Source of the DNA: Symsagittifera roscoffensis
Lineage: Eukaryota; Xenacoelomorpha; Acoela; Convolutidae
NCBI RefSeq assembly: GCF_963678635.1
Contig: NC_087062.1
Coordinates: 82,546,012-82,610,011 of the forward strand
DNA length: 64,000 nucleotides
Direction of reading: 5' to 3'
Of this stretch, positions 1 through 10,248 are shown one piece after another. The notes beneath the pieces were generated by a model. The model did no database searches and had not been told where the DNA came from. It saw only the letters and a program-made list of their open reading frames with translations. The position numbers were made by a program, and so were the translations under genes. Within the stretch, counting starts at the first letter, position 1, and each line of letters begins with the position of its first letter.

Positions 1-296
1 TAAAGTTCTGGGGGTTTGAAAACTGTCACATTTTCCATGTTCTGGACTAAGTTATGCGCGCTTTGAAGAGTTTATTCATAATGCTGAAAGCGTAACGCGA
101 ATTATTTATGCGTAGCGAATTATCCCGCACAACAAAATTGTTCCAAATTAAATTGAGGCTAGCTAATTCGTCGTATTAATTTCGTACGACTCAAAATTTT
201 ACGCTCAGATATTGTCCAAAATGTATAGGTTTTCTGTCTTTTTTCACAAAAACTATTCGATTTGAATTAAGGGACAGTCGGAACATACAGGGCTTT
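1..296 (+). repeat. Family H (Helentron-like) copy, truncated at both sides
   Basis: The stretch matches, in reverse complement, the internal sequence seen at 10998-11400. Shared blocks include the GGGGGTTTGAAAACTG block, ACGCGAATTATTTATGCG, and TTAATTTCGTACGACTC. It ends with CAGTCGGAACATACAGGGCTTTATT, which is the 3' subterminal repeat and first hairpin arm. The second hairpin arm is missing and replaced by the ATT/ATG microsatellite. The 5' end lies outside the window. Confidence 0.7.
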
Positions 297-622
297 ATTA
301 TGATTATTATTATGATTAGTATTATTATGATTATTATGATTATTAGTTATTATTAATACTTTTATTATGATTACCATGATTATTATGATTATTATGATTA
401 TGATTACTATTATTACGATTATTATGACTATGATTATTCTGATTATTATTATTATGATTATGATTACTATTATGATTATTATCATTATTATTTCGATTAT
501 TATGATTGTTATGATTTTTATTATTATGATTATTATGATTATTATGATTATGATTATGATTATTATTACTAGTTATCATTATTAGCATTACTATTATGAT
601 TATTAGTGTTATTTTTATTATG

Positions 623-672
<50 letters not shown>

Positions 673-691
673 GATTATTATTATTATTATT
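294..691. repeat. ATT/ATG trinucleotide microsatellite
   Basis: About 400 bases of ATT units with interspersed ATG, ACT and AGT, becoming pure ATT near the right end (about 625-660). It begins inside the hairpin of a family H copy and ends at the 5' terminus of a hAT MITE. Apparent Ile-, Asn- and Met-rich reading frames here are low-complexity artefacts. Confidence 0.95.
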
Positions 692-1123
692 CAGGGCCAA
701 TTTAGGGGGGGGGGCGTGGGGGCGGACGCTTTCTTTCCTCAGAAATTTGACCCCCTGCCGACCCAAATGATGCCGCCCCCTGCCGACCCTTTGTACTGTT
801 TTGAGATATTCATTTTTGGTGACGGAACCTAAAAATTTTCTAAGGGCGCCTTGGGCCTGAATATATACTAATTTTGAGGGGGGAGCACGCGCCGAAAAAA
901 TGCGATTTTTTGGTCAAAATTTTCCAAAAATTTCCTAAAAACGTCTTTTTTTTGGCCTGTTTTTTTTGAAATTTTGCCTCAGGCGCAGTAAGTTTGGTCA
1001 AAATGGGGTCTTCACAGTAATTTAGGAGAGCTCAGAAAATCAATTTGGTCAACCTAAAAAAAAGGTCGACAAAATTTTTTGAAAGTCCGCCACCCCCTCG
1101 AGAAAATCCTAGATCTGCCCCTG
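692..1123 (+). mobile_element. hAT-type MITE, full-length copy (432 bp)
   Basis: Starts CAGGGCCAATTTAGGGG and ends CCTAGATCTGCCCCTG, giving imperfect terminal inverted repeats. Flanks are TTATTATT (684-691) and CTATTATT (1124-1131), an 8-bp target duplication with one mismatch, as expected for hAT elements, although the left flank is in a microsatellite. The interior carries blocks shared with other copies: TTTTGAGGGGGGAGC, CGCGATTTTTTGGTC, and TTGAAAGTCCGCC near the 3' end. No coding capacity. Confidence 0.8.
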
Positions 1124-1131
1124 CTATTATT

Positions 1132-1573
1132 ATTTATTTTATTATTAGTTATTAATTTATTTTTTATTATAATTATTTATTATGATTGTTATTAAATTTT
1201 TAAATATTTAAGTTATTAAAAGTTATTAACTAATAGATTATTAAATATTATGATTATAACAAAACAAAACCAGGTTAGACAATAATAAGGATGGAATGTG
1301 CCTTTCGTCTATTCCATCAACCGTCAAATTGTATAATTGTTGGTGCTAATTGAGTAAGATTTAATTTGATTTTGGAGATATAATTTTTCTGTCATTCCTT
1401 GTTTTAGATATGGGATCTTGTTAAGTATTTCCACCCCAGATGATGTTTTTTTTTTACTATCATCATTTGATTGGCTCATACAAAGTTATTGGGCGACCGA
1501 AAAGAAAGGTAGGGTGGTAAACAAGGTTTGCTGATCCATAGTTCACTTTTGAGGTGGACATTCTTACCTATAC
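1132..1573. other. AT-rich intergenic sequence
   Basis: AT-rich DNA with short ATT runs at the left, continuing the microsatellite composition. Otherwise I see nothing recognisable. Confidence 0.5.
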
Positions 1574-1659
1574 CCAGTTTTCTAGGGGAGGGGCGGTTTT
1601 TAGGCACTTTTTGGAAACTTTTGTCCCCGCTCCTCCCCCCCCCCCTAAATCCGCCCCTG
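1574..1659 (+). mobile_element. hAT MITE remnant, short
   Basis: Ends CCCCCCTAAATCCGCCCCTG, the family terminus. The inside has GGGCGGTTTTTAGGCACTTTTTGGAAA, matching the conserved internal block of the family. The left end is degenerate and no target duplication is seen. It lies in the receptor intron immediately downstream of the Cys-loop exon. Confidence 0.65.
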
Positions 1660-1723
1660 GTAACCATGCATATTGAACAATCGACACATATAGCATGAAA
1701 AAAAGTGTCTAACGTGTATGGAC

Positions 1724-1859
1724 CTTGCATGTTTGGGTGTCAAAGGGGAACTTTTTTGTGTCGATGTTGCAGGAGGTGCGGATGACAGCTGGCATCGACC
1801 ACCACACCCTCCCCCCACTCTCCACTTTGATGTCCATGTCCTCCCGCTCGTACTTGATA
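1724..1859 (-). CDS. Exon of nicotinic-type receptor: Cys-loop exon
   Basis: This 136-nt exon follows a TTGTGTGTAG acceptor. It encodes one completing base plus 45 codons. The peptide contains SGGRVWWSMPAVIRTSC and then the Cys-loop: Cys, 13 residues including the hallmark FPFD, and Cys (NIDTKKFPFDTQT between the cysteines). This corresponds to 'SSG....PP.I..SSC.ID...FPFD.Q.C' in nicotinic subunits. The most likely end is TGCAAG followed by GTCCATACAC, the same unusual donor string as at the 110-nt exon. A second possible donor is GTTAGAC ten bases further on. Reading through without splicing hits a stop after VHTR, so a splice here is required. A small hAT MITE remnant lies 65 bases into the following intron. 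Confidence 0.93.
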
Positions 1860-2227
1860 CTACACACAACACAAAACAACACAACTTTATTAGACAAAAT
1901 GGTTAGGAGGGGCAAAATTGAGACACTTATAAACTTTTTGTTTCAGAAATGATAAATCGGAATCCTTGCCCACCCTAATGCGCGTACATCATGTTAGAAT
2001 AGTTAGTATAGGGCAAAAAAAATTGCCCTATAGTTATCTAGAAGAATTTTTGCCAGTGGAATCCGAAACGAAAAAAAATGTTTATTTTTTTTGCACATTC
2101 CAAAACAGAACCTTCTTCTGCTGATTTTTTTTGTCAGTGGAATCCAGTGGTTAATACCTTAAGTTCTGGCGGGCCCGGGGCGGATTCCACAAACCCATAC
2201 GCCAATGAACTACAACCCATTAAGACA

Positions 2228-2279
2228 TCCCATTCACAATATTGCCCCATTCACAATATTGTCCCCTTCACAATATTGG
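2228..2279. repeat. Short tandem repeat, three units
   Basis: Three units of CATTCACAATATTGCCC type (17-18 bp) in a row. The rest of 1870-2670 is AT-rich intron with nothing recognisable. Confidence 0.7.
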
Positions 2280-2670
2280 TTGAATTCTTTGTTACTAACA
2301 TATCCTTGTTGTTTACACCGTTTTCAAGACTGTTTTTTAACGTTAGTTTACTAAAACGTGATAAACCTTATGGAAATTGCCATTTAAAATCTACTGTTAT
2401 TAACAGACAATAAAATAAATAGATGTCCTTAACTGCGGATAAATATGCATCAAAGCTTCTAAGAACAAAAAAGTTTTAAAGCTGAAAAAAGTTCGAAACG
2501 TCTGGAAAAAAAACAAATTGCCTCTAGAACAAAAAAAAATAAGTGTAAAATTTATGGAAGTTTCGAATGTTTATTCTAAAGTATCATTTTCAATAGGTTT
2601 AAATTATAATATGAGAAACTTTTTCGCATCATCCAAATTGAAAAAATATATTTTTCTGAGTTAAATTTTC

Positions 2671-3193
2671 TAAACATAGCCAATCGAAGATTGGAAAGGA
2701 GTAATAAACTTAAGTAAACATAAGAAAAACATTGATTTTCTTGAACAAATCTCAACTTTCGAATTCCAAAGAAAATGTTAGATGCTCTTTAAGCTCTTTG
2801 AATTTCTAGACCAATTTATGATTGGCGCCTTTTTGATAACATGAACACAACTAAAAAAACTGGATCAATAGGTAAAGTTTTTAATCAGCTGGAAAACTAA
2901 AAAATAAATGCCATTTTCGAAACTAGAAATCGTTCACGTTTTTTTGCGCCATTGTCACATTTGTATTTGAAGAGTGCTATTTACGTCACTGTCAGAAAAT
3001 AAATTTCAATTGAACTCAAAAAGTGCAGAAAAATCTAGTTTATTCATAAATGCATCAATATGTATGAATACAAATCTGTAGTTATTAGAGATTTTAAGAC
3101 TTTTCCTGAAAAAAAAAATTAAATCAGTAAGACCTTTATAAGAGTCTTCAATACGTTCGTTACTCTTAAAAAAATCAGGCAATTTGAATTTCA
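2671..3193 (+). repeat. Dispersed repeat family D, copy 1
   Basis: About 520 bp that aligns along its length with 16206-16691 in the same orientation. Shared blocks include ACATAGCCAATCGAAGAT, TTTATGATTGGCGC, AACTGGATCAA, GAGTGCTATTTAC, CAATTGAACTCAAAAA and TATAAGAGTCTTCA. Similarity is moderate. No coding capacity and no obvious terminal repeats. Confidence 0.75.
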
Positions 3194-3249
3194 TCCGATT
3201 TATCTGCCGAGAAATGTATTTCTTTTACGGTCCTCATAGAATTGCGGCG

Positions 3250-3519
3250 GCTGATCTAGGATTTCTCGCGAGGGGAGTGGGGTATGCCAACCTCCTAAAC
3301 TTTCTTCTCCGCAGACAAACTTTCCAAACTTTCTGCGCCGCAGACAAATTTTTGAAAAATCAGGCAAAAAGGCAAGTTTGGACATTTTTTGGACGATTAG
3401 AAAAAATTAGAAAACCCGAAATAGTGCCGAAGGGGTACCCTCATGGTGGTCAGAGGATCGAATCGCTGAGAAGGGTTGCATTCCCCTCCCCTTCAATTCT
3501 GAATCCTCCTCCCGCCTAA
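3250..3519 (+). mobile_element. hAT MITE remnant, degenerate
   Basis: Starts with GATCTAGGATTTCTCG and ends with a C/T-rich stretch, AATCCTCCTCCCGCC. The inside carries the GGTGGTCAGAGGATCGAAT block seen near the ends of other copies (26970-27000, 61490). Too decayed for target duplications. Confidence 0.45.
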
Positions 3520-3536
3520 CTGTAAATTCGAGTCTA

Positions 3537-3646
3537 GGACTAAACCCCGAAGATATAATCCTCCAGAACAAAGTCCCCCACGATATGATTCCCCAGGATA
3601 AAATCCCCCATAGAATTAAATTCCCCTTGGACAAAATCCTCCATAT
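3537..3646 (+). repeat. Left minisatellite TIR of the MULE
   Basis: About six units of the type GGATAAAATCCCCCA, each holding a small dyad (GGAT-AAA-ATCC). Variants include GGACTAAACCCC, GATATAATCCTCC, GATATGATTCCCC and GGACAAAATCCTCC. Confidence 0.75.
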
Positions 3647-4339
3647 TTTAACTTATCATCCAGAGAAACTAAAATAAGTAAATCTTAAGCATTTGAATTG
3701 AGTTTTCATTCAATTTTGTTTTAGTGTGACTTCCATATAAACAAGAGGCATTCATCGCCATTTTGACGTGATTTTTTGAAAACCTTGATTATCCAACTTT
3801 CATTATACAAAAGATTTTATACAAAAGAGTGCTTCTATCACCAAAAAAAACAAGCCACATTGCACAGTCAGTAAATCAAACACAAATACACAAAGTCGAG
3901 CCTTTCGGTGTGAGTTCCAATCTCAAATATGACCTTTTGAACAAAAAGTGTTGAATTTGCTTCCCTCGGTACAAAATTTCCGCGCTTCCACTGAGTGGAT
4001 TGCGGGATAGTGTAAAAGGAACACCCTGGCTTCTAGAAAACCATACCCTTTTACATGTCAAAAGTTGAGATCTGTAGGACTACGGAATGATGGTTTCGAG
4101 TGAGTACTATCCTTTTGAACTTAAATCTACGGTAATTTTTGGTTAATTTATCAAACATTAACACAGGAAGAAGTCCGAGCAAAAATATTAAATTAACAGG
4201 CGTGATGCCAGTTTGCGTAGACTTAATTTAACCCCGCATTTAGCCTAATTATAATGCAGAACAATTAGGTTATTTAATCTGGAGTAACAGGGGGGACAAA
4301 AGGCCATATACAACAATTAGGCATACTATAAAAAACGAG

Positions 4340-5560
4340 ATTTAACCAAAGCAGTCCAAGGGTAATGCGAACTAAGGAGATTAAAGCAACAATGCAAAGC
4401 CCCTTTGTGGAATCAAAAGGAGGGTATGTGAAATCGTCAACTCATGAACATACGCACGGACCCGATTACGTATTAATGGAACCATATGCAATCACAATGA
4501 ACACGAAAATCAAAAAGGACGCGGCAACCTGCACAGACGCTTCTACGCAGAAATTACTTTCTTCAGCAATCGTACACACGACACCTGAAGGTTACTCGAA
4601 GATGCCCGTAGTCAACAACATCAAAAGAAGAATCAGAGGTTTTAGCCATGAAAACAGATGCCGCCTACCCATCCCAACTATTCTGGATTTTGAACTACTT
4701 GTGAAGTATATGCAGACGCTAATTGAAAAAAAAATTCTTTCGGAAGGTTCAGTGGTTCCGTGAAGCGAAAACCGGTACTTGGTTCGTGCAACGAGTAATA
4801 ACATTGATGTTCTCAACAGTAATGGAAACTGGTCCATCGGCCCGGATACTTTCTACCATTCTACCAGGTCTACACAGTGCATCATTTTGTTGACCTCTGC
4901 GTTTACGCGCTTCTTCCCAAAGCGTCTAGGCACATAAAGTGCACTCTGCTTCAATCTAAAATCTGAAGTGAACGCACCAGTTTTTGTTACGATCGGTTTT
5001 TAAATGGCTTCGAGAAACTCCGCAGGGAACATTTTCCAGAAACCGAAATAAAGGGAAGCTTTTTTCTTTTTTCTCAGGCTATCTATAGAAAGATCCTTGA
5101 ATTTGGTTACCCTGCTCAATATCGGGAGGACAAAGATTTCAATTCGTCCGTACGCCTCTTGACTGCGCTTGCTTTTGCAGCGCCACTTCATGGAGAGGAG
5201 TGGTACAAAATTGTTATTAAGAGCAGATCCCATAGGACATCAAAATTACTTTGAGGAAAACCGGAACGCCTCACAGAGGAAGGCCACGTTCCAGAAACAT
5301 AAGTGGAAAGTATATTTCCGGACAGTTGACGACCTGCTAAGACCAATTAACACTCTTGATAGATTTCACCGCGGTTTTGAACGATGCTACAGATGTCAAA
5401 CCCAGATTTCTGGAATTTCATCGAAGCCAGTCAAACACAGCAATCCTTGCAGGCCTTTACCTTTTCTCAGTTACAATTGGGAAAAAAAGTGCACGCTAGG
5501 AAAGAAGATAACTTTGGGCGTATAAAACGAATAATATTTTCAGCGGCTAATTACAAGGAG
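4340..5560 (+). pseudogene. FLYWCH/MULE-type transposase pseudogene
   Basis: Translation gives, over several frames, the landmarks of animal MULE transposases with an N-terminal FLYWCH zinc finger. Around 4430-4470 there is HEHTHGPD, the His pair ending FLYWCH. At 4600-4640, MPVVNNIKRRIRG. At 4845-4900, DTF followed after a frame change by FYQVYTVHHFVDL, the region holding the first catalytic Asp (DGTF in the family; the Gly is lost). At 5055-5165, FFFFSQAIYRKI then FNSSVRLLTALAFAAP, the 'GC.FH.SQ..WRK' and 'ALAF.P' block. At 5384-5480, NPDFWNFIEASQTQQ, the C-terminal part. Many stops and frameshifts separate these pieces, so it is dead. The functional protein would be a DNA-cutting transposase in the nucleus. 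Confidence 0.8.
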
Positions 5561-5724
5561 ATTGACTACTTGAAAGCTATCGCTGTTATTTTGTCGTTTC
5601 AATTTAGTTCTTTTTTTGTTTTAATTATGTTTATGCTTCTACTTTTATCTTAACTCTATTTTTGGTCACCAAGTGTAATTTAGTTTTCCGAGTTCAGTTT
5701 TTCCTTAACGCTAATGTGGGGGAT

Positions 5725-5830
5725 GTTAAAACAAATACTGGGGGATTTTGTCATAGGGGATTTGGTCCTATGGAGGATTTAGTCCTGGGGGATTATATCC
5801 GGTGGGATTTTATCCTGGGTGATTTAGTCC
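5725..5830 (-). repeat. Right minisatellite TIR of the MULE
   Basis: About six units of GGGGGATTTTATCC type, the reverse complement of the left array. Variants include GGGGATTTGGTCC, GGAGGATTTAGTCC, GGGGGATTATATCC and GGTGGGATTTTATCC. It ends GATTTAGTCC. Confidence 0.75.
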
Positions 5831-5839
5831 GTGAACGGT

Positions 5840-7035
5840 GTAATACAATTGGTCAGTTTTGTTTTCTCCGAGATCCGCCGAAAAATCAAAACTGCACACA
5901 TACTGGCCATTATAACGGCTTTTCCGCAACCCTATAAGCCATTTATTTTGATCACGCACAGGCAATCCGCTGTTTTTCAGCATCTCAGATAAAATTTGAT
6001 TTTAATTAAATTTGTCCAGAACGCAATTATGCTTCACGTTATACCATTTTTAGGGGCCAGTACTTTTGGAAAATCAAACGGATACATTTTTTGAATAGCG
6101 ACAAATGAAACGGTTCAAAACAAGAGTTTGGAGGTGTGACAGAGTCGAAATTAAAAAGTGAGCCAAAAATCCTTTTCAAAACAGTAGTTTCATTCTTAAA
6201 CTAAATCAAACCCGAAGTTTACCATGCAAGAAAGTTTCAAAAAGCCTAAATAATTCCAAAAACATTCAAATTCAGCGCTCTTCTCTTTCTGCTCTTGAAC
6301 TTCTATTGAATACCATGTTGTTTGTCAAAAATTTTAATTTTGCGAATGTGATTATACAAAGTTGAAGAAAAGGTTTTTTGACGCTTTTCAACTATATTAA
6401 CTTGGTGACGCTTTGAAGTGTTCAAGCATAAAAATTTCACCGTCAAAATAACTGAAGATGGATTTAAATGTAAGTTACTTTACTGATTATTACGCTACAC
6501 TTTCATTAACATATCACTAAATGACATCTCTCCAATTATCTATACAAATATCTATCCAACGAACTATTTATAGTTGAAACCCAGGGAAGAATTGGAGAGA
6601 GATTTATCTCAAAGTGTCAAAAACTCTTTTTTGAGATGTTTCTTTTAAAAAAGGCACAACGACCTCCTCCAGAATTCCATTTCAAACAATGTAAATCCTA
6701 CACAATTATTCACCAAATGGAGGGGAAGCGTGTGCCAAAAAAGAACACATTTTTGTCATTACTTTTCAAAACTCATTTTTTTGGTGTTTTGAGTGTTCGG
6801 AAAGTCAGTCTGTACGTTTTTAAATCTCTTTTCCGCTCACATTCAAAATTTTGTAGCCTGTTATTGTCCGACTTTCGAAGAAAGTGAGAAATATATATGG
6901 CTGGAATGACTTTTTAATTCAAACCACTTTAGAAAAAATTGACAGATAATTACTGATCCGGAAACTTTTGGATTGCCATGCGAGCCTGCTTAAACTGTAC
7001 TTAAATGCAAATAGCATCGTTGCTCGAATAATATT
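5840..7035. other. AT-rich intron sequence without recognised features
   Basis: About 1.2 kb of AT-rich DNA. I see no coding signature or repeat boundary apart from a possible decayed start of the following family H copy after about 6940. Confidence 0.5.
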
Positions 7036-7039
7036 TTGA

Positions 7040-7295
7040 TACTCTGAATATGCGAATTATTTATGCGTAGCAAATTATCCGCACTCTTAATTGTTCTCAA
7101 TTGATTGAGGCCAACCATAATTGGTCATATCAATTCTAATCAAATATTAGCACTTTCTTTATTAAACTAATAATTTTGAACTACTTCTATAAAATTATTA
7201 GTTTATCGAAAAATTTTGAACAAAACTGTTCGAGACCGGTTAAGGGACAGGTGAAACATTTAGGGCTTTACCCTGATATACGAACAGTCTTGCTA
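7040..7295 (+). repeat. Family H fragment, 3' part
   Basis: Contains GCGAATTATTTATGCGTAGC, shared with the copy at the start of the window. It ends with the terminal module GGACAGGTGAAACATTTAGGGCTTTACCCTGATATACGAACAGTCTTG, wherein the hairpin arms AGGGC/ACCCT are partly kept. Confidence 0.65.
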
Positions 7296-7427
7296 AGGTT
7301 TTATATTAGGAGACATCAATCGAAAGGTTGATAAACCTACTTTATGTCCCCCAAAGTTGAATAGGCTACTTTCATGGATTATCAGTAGTGATGATGATAA
7401 CTATCTCTGTATAAAATTGAAACTAAT

Positions 7428-7665
7428 ATCATTGTTCCGCTAAAAAAGTGACACAAAATTAGTACTCGGTGTCTTTTGTTTCTATAGAAAATTTGCGACT
7501 TTTTAACTAAAAAATTTGGCAGCGTTTTTTACATCAGCAGAAAGTTATGTTGTGTTTAGATCAATTTTAAATAGATGTTTCACCTGTGAAATTGTTTTTG
7601 AAGTTGTCTGGGCTTAAAGATTATAAATATGTCGCATTTGGTACAATGAACGGGTAACTGGATAT
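7428..7665 (+). repeat. Family H fragment, 5' part
   Basis: Begins ATTGTTCCGCTAAAAAAGTGAC and has TTTTTAACTAAAAAATTTGGC and GATGTTTCACCTGTGAAAT, all shared with the 5' half of other family H copies. Confidence 0.6.
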
Positions 7666-8463
7666 TTAAAACAGGTATTCTCATGATAAAGGGACCGAAT
7701 CTGGAAAAGTCTTAACCAATCAGAATCAATAAACGTTCCTATTGACGAGAGGGCTTTGCACAAAAGCAAAGTAATTATTAACAGAAAATGAATTCTAGCA
7801 GCCTAGCAAAATTTTACTGTGCATTTTATGCAGATATGAATTAAATTTTTTGGGTTTTTTAAATTTTTTTAAAAATTGATTTCAGGTTTTATCCAATGTT
7901 TTATTTCAGATTTCGCAATATTTGAAAGTAATTATGTCTGCTGAATTTCCAATCAGTCAAAAATAAGTTAATGGCTTGAATTTATTCAATTTTTTTTGAT
8001 TTTTTTGTAATTTTATTCCAACTTTTTAAAACTCAGTTCTGATTGGCTGAAAAAATTATTTAAAAAAAAATAATTTACAACATTCAGTCTCTCTATGTTG
8101 TCCCTCCCTCAGTATGGACGCCACAAATGAATCCGTCTATGAAATCTTTTCAACTTGAATTAAAGCATGATTTTTGGTCTATTGAAAACATTACTATACA
8201 TGCAAAATATTTTCATTACATAGCGAGTGGGAGAGTAAGTTTCAATGAAAAAATTCAGAAAAAAAAGTTAAATAAATTTTTTTTTGATTTATTTGTTTGA
8301 AAATTTATTTCTTGTTGAACATTTTTAAAAGACATTGCCCCATAAAACCAGTCGGATTTTTAAGGGCTTGGCTTTGATATGTGCTTTTGTGTTATGTATA
8401 AATATTGTGCTCTATATAATGTTTCAGCACAATATAAAAACTTGATGTTGAACTTTGTTTTGT

Positions 8464-8978
8464 TTTTGTACCGACTTGTGAAGAAAGTGATGAAATATAT
8501 GTGTTCGGGGTGGTTTTTTCTCCAGACAAAGTTCGACTTAGTAACTAGCCATTTTTCAACTGATTTTTATATCAACCGGAAGATAATGCTACATGGAGCT
8601 CAAATTTAAAAAGATGCTTCACCTGTTATTTTTTTTCGTTAAGTAATTGGGGTTTAAAAATGGCCAATTTGGTCAATTTTGGATAATTAACGCGCGATAT
8701 AATTTGCGCTCTTAACGCGTAAGCGGACTTTCAACCTGTCTTAGATATCGTTCCAAATTGAATTTATGCATGCTCTTTGAACTTTTTATTGTTTGCTATA
8801 TGCTAAGCATATCACTTTGTACTCTACATAGCGCGTGGGGGATTGTTTTCGCAAATAAAAACCCGAAGTTTTCTAATAGTTTCTTTTTGAAAAATTCATC
8901 AATGTTTTTAAAGCAAACACTATACCTTAAAAGACAGTCGGAACATTCACGACTTCTCTATGTTACGAGTAGTCTGGT
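8464..8978 (+). repeat. Family H copy, near full length
   Basis: Begins TTTGTACCGACTTGTGAAGAAAGT and has GTGGTTTTTTCTCCAGACAAA, ATTAACGCGCGATATAATTTGCGC, CTTAACGCGTAAGCGGA and GCGCGTGGGGGATTG. It ends CAGTCGGAACATTCACGAC. The hairpin has decayed. Lies wholly inside the receptor intron. Confidence 0.75.
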
Positions 8979-8997
8979 TCAATTTTCAAACCTAAAA

Positions 8998-9104
8998 GTG
9001 GGGGGGGGGGGATTTTGAAAAGATCTTTTATTATTCGACGAAAAGTTTGAAAACCTGCTTCCTCGCAAAAATTGTCCTGAAAAAAATCTCTAGATGCGCC
9101 CCTG
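8998..9104 (+). mobile_element. hAT MITE remnant
   Basis: A run of G at the left, AGTTTGAAAACC inside, and CTCTAGATGCGCCCCTG at the right, close to the family terminus CTAGATCCGCCCCTG. Lies about 290 bases downstream of the 110-nt receptor exon on the gene strand. Confidence 0.65.
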
Positions 9105-9392
9105 ACTATACCATGTCATATTGATAGAATCGAGTGAAATTAGTTCACCTTAGATTAATCGAATCAATTTAGATAACTCGAAAACCACGGGTCTGCATTT
9201 GAGAAAACCCTTTGTTCGCCCTCAAAAAAGAGTTTTTCATTTATGTTTTTGTGATATATACTTTGCTCAAAATCGAGGAGGATTCTTGTATTATAATTAT
9301 CATTTTCTCAGTTTAGTCACATTCTTTTGGTTAGGCAATAGTAGAGTATTGGTTTTATTGCATCTTTTTTGGAAAATAGTTTGTGTATGGAC

Positions 9393-9502
9393 CTGTTGTC
9401 GATGGCGATGTCTGGCACCCATATCTCGCTGGATCTGAAGGTCATCCACTGGATGTCGTTGAGGTCTTCCGGCTCCCAAACCAGAAACTCATCGGTCCAG
9501 TA
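9393..9502 (-). CDS. Exon of nicotinic-type receptor: W-x-D / W-x-P-D region (110 nt)
   Basis: The exon is exactly 110 nt, the size of the conserved fourth exon in vertebrate nicotinic receptor genes. It starts in phase 0 after a TTTAG acceptor and ends after AACAG. The peptide begins YWTDEFLVWEPEDLN and contains EIWVPDIAIDN; these match the 'W.D..L.W.P......IW.PDI...N' block with the conserved Trp and loop A. The Tyr normally found in loop A (LYN in vertebrate alpha subunits) is replaced: the sequence reads AIDN. The donor is AG followed by GTCCATACAC, a non-consensus 5' splice site, but the reading phase joins perfectly to the exon at 1724-1859. Together these make the identification nearly certain. 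Confidence 0.93.
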
Positions 9503-9519
9503 CTAAATAGATCAATAGA

Positions 9520-10248
9520 TTAAGAATATCTAATTGCTCTGAACAAGTAGCGGCGAATGTATATATCTATTTTTTTTCCCGAAAAAAAATCAAGTAGCTT
9601 TTTTGAAAATTTTTTCAAGTTTTATACTCGTTGCTTCAGTTTAGTGATACAAAATCCGAAGGATAAATTTCTTTGTGACATACTGGGTGTTAAAATCTTT
9701 AAAACTTTTTAACCAGTTTGAATTATAATCTACACAATTATAATTTTCTCGGGTGTGTTTGTGGCTACACATCTCTTCATAAACGAACTAACCAAATAAT
9801 AATTTTTATTCTGGTAGATATCTGTCGGGTTGAAAACATGGTGCAACTGTGCAACTATAGTAAAATTTGTCAAATACTTCCAAAAAAAAGAAAGTTTTGT
9901 TAAATGTTCAGTCTTGTTCAAATACTTTTATAATCATACTTTTCATACATGACGTTTCTAAAATTGAGGAAAAACTTCATGTACCAATTACGTTCCTACA
10001 CTAATGACGTTGAAAACTTTGATTTGACTAAGATTTCTATTTTTCTATTTTTCTAAGACACCGAAACAAATCATTTTTGAAGTTTAAATTGGTAATAATT
10101 TCTCAATGAACGAGGTATGTTTTTTGACAATACTTCAGTATTCCACCATTATAAAAGACTACTCCGCTATATCGCTATTTCAAAGACGATATAAGAGTAT
10201 CAAGTATCAATTAAAGAGTGTTTTATGAACAAAATGAAAGTTGAACGA
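9520..10248. other. AT-rich intron sequence without recognised features
   Basis: Immediately upstream of the 110-nt exon on the gene strand. AT-rich; I looked here for the missing short receptor exon and did not find it. Confidence 0.5.

Larger units (their letters stand above)
3537..5830 (+). mobile_element. MULE-type DNA transposon with minisatellite terminal inverted repeats (decayed)
   Basis: A transposase remnant (4340-5560) is bracketed by two arrays of the same 16-19 bp unit in opposite orientation, 3537-3646 and 5725-5830. The outermost bases of both arrays read GGACTAAA inward. Mutator-like and Foldback elements are known to carry long terminal inverted repeats with internal tandem repeats, which fits. 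I could not find a matching 9-bp target duplication (flanks TCGAGTCTA and GTGAACGGT). The element sits in the 7.5-kb receptor intron, opposite to the gene. Confidence 0.65.

Noticed and set aside
297-691. CRISPR-like array
   Set aside because: A eukaryotic trinucleotide microsatellite, no repeat-spacer structure.
267-766. Open frames rich in Ile, Met or Asn
   Set aside because: They are translations of the ATT/ATG microsatellite in several frames and are not genes.
8111-8120. Third occurrence of a GTCCATAC string on the minus strand, possible donor
   Set aside because: The preceding minus-strand sequence has no coding signature and the exons at 9393 and 1724 already join in phase, so no exon is needed here.
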